Positions 11,340-20,300 of a stretch of 64,000 nt of DNA are shown here, in pieces. The position numbers and the translations under genes are program-made. Within the stretch, counting starts at the first letter, position 1. The number at the start of each line of letters is the position of its first letter. This stretch comes from Ctena decussata. Taxonomy: Eukaryota; Mollusca; Bivalvia; Lucinida; Lucinidae. The DNA lies in NCBI GenBank assembly GCA_963989385.1, contig OZ022502.1, forward strand, positions 16,355,001 through 16,419,000. The letters are read 5' to 3'. The notes beneath the pieces were generated by a model. It was not told the origin of the DNA and did no database searches. It was given only the letters and a program-made list of their open reading frames with translations.

Positions 11340-11522
11340 GTTTAACACTTTAAGCACCAGTGACGAAAATAGCATAATTTGCAAACAACGTAGATCCTGA
11401 TCTGGATCTACACTGTTTGCCCTCTAGTCTTTGAATTCTCAATATGAAATGACTCGAACAAGGCATTTTTTGAAATTTTGCAGACGTAAATTTTGTCGTC
11501 TGCTTTTTGGTGCTTAAAGAAT
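11340..11522 (+). mobile_element. ~180-bp inverted-repeat element (family Q, copy 1)
   Basis: Starts ACACTTTAAGCACCA and ends TTTTTGGTGCTTAAAG, so its ends are inverted. The centre is a palindrome, TAGATCCTGATCTGGATCTA, between TTTGCAAAC and GTTTGCCC. A reverse-orientation copy lies at 20812-20990. A cousin with AACCCTTTTT ends lies at 16433. Confidence 0.7.
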
Positions 11523-12244
11523 TAATATGTAAATTGCTCTGGGATACAACTGAAAGTCAACACATTCATTTTGGCTAACATTTTAAAGTTCCTCTAAAAA
11601 CAAGTACTAGACTGCCGCAAAACATGTAAACATGGCCACTATACACGAATACACTTTTCTCACAGCTTGTTAGAAAACCCCTAAAAGACATAACAACTGT
11701 TTATAAACATGAACCCAAAATATGTCAGTGTATGCCTAGCAAAGTAAAAGACTGTTCTGTATTTCCATATTTCCTGCATTGTAACTGCCTTGAATATTGG
11801 GATGCTTTTCTGTCATTATTGTCAAATTTGAGCCATTTGGTTTTACTATTTGATAAAGTATTGGTGGACCCTGAGCAGTCTGATCTGATCCTCTTGCATT
11901 TGGTTTCTGGAGGTGTTTATAATATTCACTGTGTATTAATACAGGTTTACACAATTTTCAAGCACAGCAAGTTTGTGTGAAATTCCATCTTCCCAACATA
12001 TAACACTCTCCATAAATGGATATTACAGACTCTTAATTCAACAAAAGCATGACCATCATATGTGTAAATTTGTCCCAAATTGTAAATTTGCACTTACTTT
12101 TCCTAACAAATATAACCATAATTACAAAAAACAATGCCTTTCTCCCATTCCAGTTAAGGTAAATTTTATATGCAAATGCTAACTCTCAATACAAGTCAAA
12201 GATCAAACCTGATTAATATCAAAAATAGCTGTCATATGTAAAAT

Positions 12245-12457
12245 TAGTCAGAGCTCTAGATAAGAGGGCGTATTTGATGATAATTAAGGATAATTTTTCT
12301 TATTTCTCATCGAAACCATATGTTGTGACCCCTCATCTGAACCGTCTCGTCGAGACGGTTCAGATGAGGGGTCACAAACATATGTTTTTATGCAGAATTA
12401 ACAAAAATTATCCCTAATTATCACCAAATACGCCCTCTTATCTAGAGCTCTGATTAG
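12245..12457. mobile_element. MITE, ~213 bp, near-perfect palindrome
   Basis: The outer ends TCAGAGCTCTAGATAAGAGG and the complement of CCTCTTATCTAGAGCTCTGA flank an inner perfect palindrome around GAACCGTCTCGTCGAGACGG. Practically the whole element is self-complementary. Confidence 0.8.
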
Positions 12458-12834
12458 TAGAAAATTCAAACTACATGCAATACAAGGATGCAAGCAGTGT
12501 AAATCCAGCTCAAGCTGCTCCAATGAGCAGTATAAACAGGATCTACACCATCTGCGAACCCCATGATAAGTGGACTACTCCAAATTCAAAGCTGGATCAT
12601 TCCATTGCTGAGGTATCAGGTAACCAAATTTTTCAGGTGAAACTATAATAAAAAGAAAGCTATACAGAGCTGTTGATAAGCAAAAGTTTCAGGGATATGG
12701 TAAAATTTCCTTTTTATCAGGAAAATATGGATCAGTGGTTTTATCTCTGAACTCTTGGTCATGAGACTGTGGGTTTAAGATATATGGGTCCACCTTATTG
12801 TTTTCCTGCAATTATTATAAATGGTAACAACTTT

Positions 12835-13150
12835 CATGACTTCTGTTTGCTTCTCTCAATGATGTATCCCTTCAAAAATGGGATCTACTCTTAAAGGAAT
12901 TCTTTGCTCCTAGAGGAGCAAATTCTCTCCTTTAAGAGTTGACCCCTACTGAGAAGGGAAACAAACAAGACCTGTCACAGGGACAGGATAGCTCGCCTGA
13001 CAGCGCCTTGCCCATCACATAAAAAAAACTTTAATGTAAAACTTTAACATTTTGCTAACGCCGACGCCACCGCCGACGCTGGGGGTAGTGCAATAGCTTT
13101 TCCTGAACTTCGTCCAGGCGAGCTAAAAATGCAGAGTTGTTTCCCCTAAA
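12835..13150. repeat. Composite repeat: hairpin plus AGCTCGCCTG element (copy 1)
   Basis: Two elements lie side by side: the GAATTTGCTCC hairpin (12875-12957) and a ~150-bp unit that begins GATAGCTCGCCTGACAGC and ends CCAGGCGAGCTAAAAAT. The same pair, in the same order with the same linker (ACAAGACCTGTCA), recurs at 14870-15190. The pair therefore moved or was duplicated as a unit. Confidence 0.7.
12875..12957. repeat. Dispersed GAATTTGCTCC hairpin repeat (copy 2)
   Basis: Contains TTTGCTCCTAGAGGAGCAAA between TCTACTCTTAAAGGAA and CTCCTTTAAGAGTTGACCCC, giving a nearly perfect stem. Confidence 0.7.
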
Positions 13151-13334
13151 GTCCAGCTCAGATTGTAATACTTCTCTAACCTTTGGGTTGTTTCTTGTTC
13201 AAGATCATCTTACTGAAATGATGAAAAAGCAATAAAACCCTAACTCATCAGTCCATCTAATTGTCAAGTGAGATCTGGTGGCATAGCCAAAATCAGTATC
13301 AGAATTGTTTACGGGTGGTATTTCCAAAAGACAA

Positions 13335-13675
13335 TCATTCACCATGACCTCTGATCAGGGAAGCTAGTCCCTAGTCCTTACAAGAGAAGTAAACTTAGCA
13401 ACTGAAACCTCTGCACATTCAGCAGCAGAAATAGGGAATCTGCCAGGAAGTTCTATCTCTAAGAGTCTGGAGGAAGAAACTGCACTTGTAGATGACAGTC
13501 CCAGCCATTGGGGTTTGAAATGACAGGAAATAATGCTTTCTGGTCTGCCTGATGGGGGAACAAGGTCATTTGTGGCTGCACACTTCAGAGCTTTGTAAAA
13601 CATTATGAGTTTGCTACAATGTATCTTTCCTACTCTTTTTCAGAGATCCCAAATAAAGCTTTTCTAGAGAGCTTG
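13335..13675 (-). pseudogene. LINE reverse transcriptase 3'-end fragment (family L, copy 1)
   Basis: Minus-strand frames read GSLKKSRKD, then IMFYKALK, NDLVPPSGRPE and FPISAAECAEVSVAKFTSLV. This matches, block for block, the C-terminal part of the LINE relic at 22800-23480 (LIMLYKGLK, NDLVPPSRRTR, AADCAEDSATKF). A stop and a frameshift separate the first two blocks. It is the extreme C-terminus of a non-LTR retrotransposon ORF2, downstream of the catalytic domain, and is dead. Confidence 0.75.
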
Positions 13676-13943
13676 TCAAAATATAAAGAAAATCACCCTA
13701 AAAGTTTGGCTTATCTAGAGCTCTGTTTATGTCAGATCCAAGGGAGATCACTCTAACATGAAAATAGTTACCTCCTTTCTTAAAGGCAGCTATTCTTCCA
13801 GGAATGACAGCAAGTTCTTTCCTTTTAGAACAGCTGCCTTGAAAATAGGGATCCAGGTATTGGAGATGCAAATGCTACGCTGCTTAACTTTGTCTGACTT
13901 GAAAACAGGTGACCAAACCATGGCGATGTACCCATACACATGA

Positions 13944-14184
13944 TTGAGCCATGACACGAGAAAACCAACAAAGTTGCATGTGCGCCCAGTGAAGACTCAG
14001 ATCAGCCTAGGCATCAGCCCAGTCTGATGAGGGTCTTTGCTGAGTGCTTAAAGGGTAGCAAATGTTCTACGCTAGCTCTATGGGGACAGCAAATGCACTG
14101 ATCAGACTTGAAGGATGCCCAGGCTGATCTGAATCTTCATTGGACACACACACTAGTTTGTTCGTTTTGTCATGTCACGTCTGA
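13944..14184. mobile_element. 238-bp palindromic element (family P, copy 3)
   Basis: Starts TTGAGCCATGACACGAG and ends GTCATGTCACGTCTGA, with the inner CAGATCAGCCTAGGCATC pair. It lies just past the MGST3 stop codon, so it is probably within or next to that gene's 3' untranslated region. Confidence 0.8.
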
Positions 14185-14189
14185 AATGA

Positions 14190-14312
14190 TTTGTTCAGGA
14201 ATGTCTATACATTAAAAACTCCCAAAAAGTTTCATCTGGAACTCTGTTTAAATGATTTGTTCAAGACTGTCTATGCATTAACAACTCCAAGAAGTTTGAG
14301 CGCCAGGATGAT
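14190..14312 (-). repeat. Tandem duplication of the MGST3 coding tail
   Basis: TGATTTGTTCAxGAxTGTCT followed by ATxCATTAAxAACTCC and AAGTTT occurs twice: about 14188-14240 and 14251-14298. The second copy encodes the last residues of MGST3. The first is a downstream duplicate in the 3' flank with mutations (its frame reads KLFGSF then stop). Confidence 0.7.
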
Positions 14313-14377
14313 ATTGTTGATGAGTAGAATGAGAAGTCCTAGGTAGCCAAAGGCACCATACTTTCTCCTTTCAGGAT
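14271..14377 (-). CDS. MGST3: MGST3 exon 5 (terminal)
   Basis: Acceptor TTTTATTTTCAG at 14378 and following. It codes PERRKYGAFGYLG, then the last membrane helix LLILLINNIILALKLLG, ending VVNA and TAG at 14271-14273. The first codon (D107) is split with exon 4. Confidence 0.93.
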
Positions 14378-17300
14378 CTGAAAATAAAAGAAATGATACA
14401 GTTTGATACTACTCTAGTCTAGTCTATCCCTGAACATTGCAAGGCTGTTGCAAGGATCTTGGGGAGCCACTGAAGACTGCAACAAGCACCCTCAGCCCTT
14501 GTGGTGATGGGGATGTCTTCACATTTTATAGAGTCACTACACAGTCCTTTTGGCCTTTAAGTACAGAGATTGCATTAGATTTTAAGCTGTGCAGATATAC
14601 CAATATGAGCCGCGACATGACAAAACCAACAATGTGGTTGTGCGCCCAGCGCAGACTCAGATCAGCCTGGGCATCCGCCCCGTCTGATCAGAGTCTTCGC
14701 TGTCAGCATGGAGGTAGCTTAGTCCCTTAGCTATCCTTTGAGCACTTAACAATGAGTCTGACCAAACTGGGCAGATGCCCAGGCTGATCTGAGCTTGCGC
14801 TGGGCACACAACCACATTGTTGGTTTTGTCGTGTCGCGGCTCATATATTTTTTCACTTATAAGGAGACTGCTTTCCTGACTTCCTTTTTGCTGCCTCGGG
14901 TAACAAAGCCCTTAAAAATGAAATCTACTCTAAAAGGGAAGAATATGCTCCTAGGGGAGCAAATTCTTTCTCATTAGAGTTGACCTCCATTTAGAAGGCA
15001 GAACTGAGAAGGGAAGAAACAAGACCTGTCAGTGTGACAGGATAGCTCGCCTGACAGCGCCTTGCCCGTCACCTAAAACATTTTAACGTAAAACTTAAAA
15101 TTTTGCTAACGCCGATGCCAATGCTGGGGGTAGTACAATAGCTCTTCCTGAACTTCGTTCAGGCAACTTAAAAATGAGAAGGCAGAGTTTCTTCCCCTGA
15201 AAGTACCTGGAAAATTCAACATTGTGAAACTTTTTTTCATTTTTTCATTACTAACACAAGATCCTAGTGTATGCATCATATACTCACTCCTTGCATCCCA
15301 GCTTTGCTGTTGCGAGATAACTAAGACTGAAATTCCTTCATTTTCAGCCAGCAGAAAAATTGCTTGACACTGCTCATGATTAATAGTTATCATAGAAACA
15401 CATTCTGTGTGTTTGTATTTACTTTTTGATGCATGCCAATAAAAGCTCATCCATGACTTAAATTTATCAAACAGATTAATTTATTTGACTCTTTGAAATT
15501 GATCTGATTTATAGGCTTCAAAAAGGATAAGTTTTCATGTTTCAAAATTAAGAAATCCTGGTCCAGGAGGCAAAAACTTCTACTGGTGGTTGCCATGGCA
15601 ACGGCTTGATAATCACACTTTCCCTTTGGTTTTGGGACTTTTTTTACATAAATAAATGCACTAAAGATTTTTGGTATTCTGAAACAGTCACTTATCACGT
15701 ATTCTATAGGACCTGTCTGATTCTTAGGGAGAGTGCTAATTAATACATTTACTTAAGTCTGGAGCCAGTCTGTCTAAAACTCTGGCACATAAGCTATTTA
15801 CTTTAACAGCATATGATCATCTGTCACTCTTGTTTAACAGGTGGCACTTAACTGCTTGCAGATGAAGACTGATTTGGTCTTTTTGCACAGAAGGTGAAAT
15901 ACTGAATGAGCTAAATCTTCAGCACTTTTGTTTTATAAGAACATAATTGTTTAGCTCTCATACAGGAATGCCACAAATAAAACGTTAATTACCTCCAGAA
16001 TAGTATCCCATGGCATAAACTACCCTTGCGAGGATCCACAACACACCACATGCTGCACTCAATTTCTACAACAGAAAATCTCACATATTTAAGCATAATG
16101 TCAACTTTTCCCCCATTACACAAATTCTAGCTGTAGAGCCAGTATGTTCTTGTTTTATCAATGACAATGTTTTGTATAAATGATTTCATACTGAGATTTA
16201 TTTACACTGACATCTGGTCAAAAATAGTTCTCTAGTGAAGATTAAATATTGTGACTTGGCTCCTTTATCGTGTTGGTAAACCTGTAATTCCATTCCCAAA
16301 TGGAAATTAAAAATTCAATCTTCTGCAAATAATTAGACCAAATATTAACAATGCAATACAACTGGGCCTGTTCGTTCAAAACTAATGACATTGCTAGTTA
16401 AAGAGACTTTAAAATTTCAAATTGCTGTACTTAACCCTTTTTTGACCAGTGGACTTGTCCATTCTTATCATGCAGATAATCCCATTTCTAGTTTTAGGGG
16501 TTTCTGGTGAATATTTTCACTTTTATTGTACTCTGAATAGAAATTCCTGCAAGCAAACAATGTAGGCCCTGATCAGACGCCGCATGTTGCGGCGTCTGAA
16601 CTGGGTCTGCATTGTTTGCATAATGTACCCAAAACGGGTATCCGGTCTAAAAAGGGTTAAAAACACTGCAATTTTTTGCTGAAAAATGTGAGGATAAAAG
16701 CTCCTACCATTTTTCAGCAAAACATGTAACTGCAATTAATTTTGTGGGTACCCAACTGTAAGACTAATGAATCAATCCTGGCCTAACGAAGTTGTTAAGC
16801 TAACAATGCTTTGGACAACCAGACCCTGACCTGTATGTAGAGCATATTTGTGTATATTTTTGCTTTGAAGTAAAGAACTGGGGCCGTATTCATAAAGCCA
16901 CTTAAGTCGTTGCTATGCGGTTGCTAAGGCTAAATATCTATAAAGGAGATTCCCTACAACTATGAAATTTGGTCTGGAGGAACAGTCTTTGTAAGACTGT
17001 TCCTCCAGAGCAAATTTCATAGTTGTAGGGAATCTCCTTCAAAGAAATTTAGCCTAAGCAACAGCATAGCAACCACTTAAGTCGTTTTATGAATACGGCC
17101 CCAGGTGAAGTTATTACAAAACTCCTGAAAGAGGCAAACCAAAATTTCAGTTTGGCTTTTGAGATATACTGAACAAAGCTAAAATTTTGCAGTAATAACT
17201 TAACACATGTAAAAGTTGAATTATTAAATCTTAGCTATCCACTTGCAGAAGCATGTTTTTTTATTTTCAAGTAGGAACAGAATTGCCAGTTTACCAAACC

Positions 17301-20300
17301 TGGAGTTTAATTGTGATAAACACAGGGGATTGTAAGACAGGTATTATTATTTCACTCCAGCTTTGCAGTCATGATGTAATACCTTCTACTGCATACATTA
17401 ATCACTAGAATTCAAGGCTACAAAAAGTGTTGCTTCTTCTCCTTGTGTTCAGTTGTATACCTGCAGATGTCATTTACTAGTATAATAACGGTCTCTGAAC
17501 TATTTGCACATTATGACATGATCATATGTGACAACAAATTGAGTACTGGTAGCATCATATCTTACATAATTTTTTTTTAATTTTTTTGTCTTTAAGCTGA
17601 ACTTTTTACAAACTCATCAATGAAAACATATATATTGTTGCTATAAAAAGAGGCATACTATTAAACTCATGCATGCTATTTTTATTCCCACACTAAACTC
17701 TTGCAGCACCAAAAACCAAAAAAAAAAAAAAAGTCAACTCTTATCCAACATTGATATCTCAAAGTTCTCTCATATCGAAGGATGTAGTTTGGATACATTG
17801 CCTATTTTTCCTTACAACTCTTATCTCAAACTACTGTCAGTACTGATATTTCAAAGTATATTTTCTGGATCCAGAAAATTTACTTTGAGATATCAGTAGT
17901 TTGGGAAGCACTTTGACTTTGAGATATTTAAGGAATGAATTTCATTTTTCTGATGTTTATCGAAGTATAAACTACATTGGGTCGCATGCAAAGTAAGTGA
18001 ACCCCGAAGGGGTTCATGTAAACTTTGCTAGCGACCCAATGTAGTTTATACTTCAATAAACACCAGAAAAATCAAGTTCATTGCTTATATTTACGTTCTT
18101 TTCTACCTATTGTTTGGCCACAAATTTGCATTAGGGGCTACAGTTGAAGCAGATAAACATTTAAACGCAGTTTTTCTACTAAAAGCGGAACAGCGTCATC
18201 GAGGTCATAACGTCGCCTACGTCCAATCAGATTAAAGAGCCATGGCTTATTTTGGCGTCACTGAACGTCATGTAACGTCGCGTGAACCGATGTAGTTATT
18301 GAAGTATAAACTACATTACGTTCTAATGGTTTACCATAGGGCTTTTCAATAAATGCACGGATAATGTAAATATTGAGAGTTGACTGTATATCAATTATCA
18401 TCTTCATCTGCTCTTTGGGGGCTTTAAGGGTTAACAATAATATACATGTACTTACTGGATATAAAAGGCCACCAAATATCAACAAGACCAGAAATATCGG
18501 ATAACCCTCTAAGCTGTAAAAGATATACAACAATAATTTAGACAGATATTTGAGCCGTGACACGACAAAACCAACAATGTGGTTGTGCGCCCAGCGCAGA
18601 CTCAGATCAGCCTGGGCATCCGCCCAGTCTGATCAGAGTCTTCGCTGTCCGCATGGAGGTAGCTTAAACCCTTAGCTACCTTTTGAGTACTTAACGAAGA
18701 ATCTGGTCAAACTGGGCGGATGCCCAGGCTGATCTGAGTCTGCGCTGGGCGCACAACCACATTGTTGGTTTTCTCGTGTCGCGGCTCATTTGTCTCTACA
18801 GATACCTAATATTTATTCCAAGCTGAAAGGAGAATATGTTTCTATGATAATAATATTTACATGAACCTTGACAACTTTAACAGAAATGCATTAGTAAATA
18901 TGATAGTGTAGACCTTGTTTTGACTGCTAACTTCTATTCAGTCAAACAGTTTCAAAATGTATTCCAGTAACTTGCTCTTTATACATACATGTAAAATGGC
19001 ACGTGTTTGAAAGATGGACTAACCAAGATGCAAAAGTCAACTTCTCCAAAGTTTGGGGCCAAAAAAGCATATGCAGGAGTATTTACTAAACTTGTTACAG
19101 TCAGACAGAGCAATCAATTTTCGACTTACCATAATTACCTGTTACATTGGCATGCCTTACTGTATCTATCCTAATGTGCTTAAGTACTGGGACACCTAAA
19201 ATATTAAATTTTCCATTTATCCCAAATGGATTTTTTTTTCAGGTGTCCCAATATATACGCACATTACAGTATTGCAAAATTTGAAGACACTGACAATTTT
19301 ATTTTCAAGTGACAGTTAAAATGACAGAGCCTGCCTATACTATAAGTTCACCTATAAGGCTAAAGGCTCACAGGTGAGCTAAAAAGGCTATTACTAAAAC
19401 GTTGTACCGCACCGCACTCGGGTAAAATAGAATACCGCACTTACGGAAATTTCCGTACAGTGTCGATTAAATTCCGAACTTTACCGCACTCCCGTTATAT
19501 GCTAATTCTATACAGATTTGTTCCTGTCTTTCTTTCTGGGAGTAAATAATGAACCTATCAATAAATATGAACTTTCTGTCGAATTTATGTCAACGAAAAT
19601 ACTTCTGCATCTTAATATATACATGTACATAGGATCACTTCTCTATTTCCAACAAGTAAGCTCTCAATCTAAATACTTTGAATATCTTCTATGCATGTAT
19701 ATAATGATATGGCAAATTTACATTATATTGTCAAGGCTTTTTCTCCAAAGAATTTAAACATGCATTTTCCTGGATATTGCAACACAGACAACATACTTTT
19801 AGGAGTTACTTCCAGCCCCTGTAGGAAAGTTTTTCACATGGATATATATGTATGAACAATTTGTTTAAATGTAGGAAACTATATGGATAAAGTTACCTTA
19901 AAATAAAAATATATATTGAAAGTATATCTCGGTCTTTTTTTATCAGTAAAACCCACCGGGACTACCATGTGATAGTTATCTTGAGAATTTATTGAAATGG
20001 ATAAAACCGATACAAAAACCCCTTTTTGAGGTTGGGCAATTAAGGTTTCAGCATTACATAACATACATATATACTTCCAGTACATTAACATGTCTAATCA
20101 AAACAATCTTATTTACAGAATCAGCATATACTAAGTAACTTACCCTTTGGCAACGGTAGAGTCCGTAAAATTCGGTAGGGTTCGGAAATCTTCGGCGGTG
20201 CGGTATTCTATTTTACCCGAGTGCGGTGCGGTACGGTACAAGGTTTTAGTAATAGCCAGCTAAAAATGCTGGTGGCATGAAAATCACTGCTCCTTGAGGA

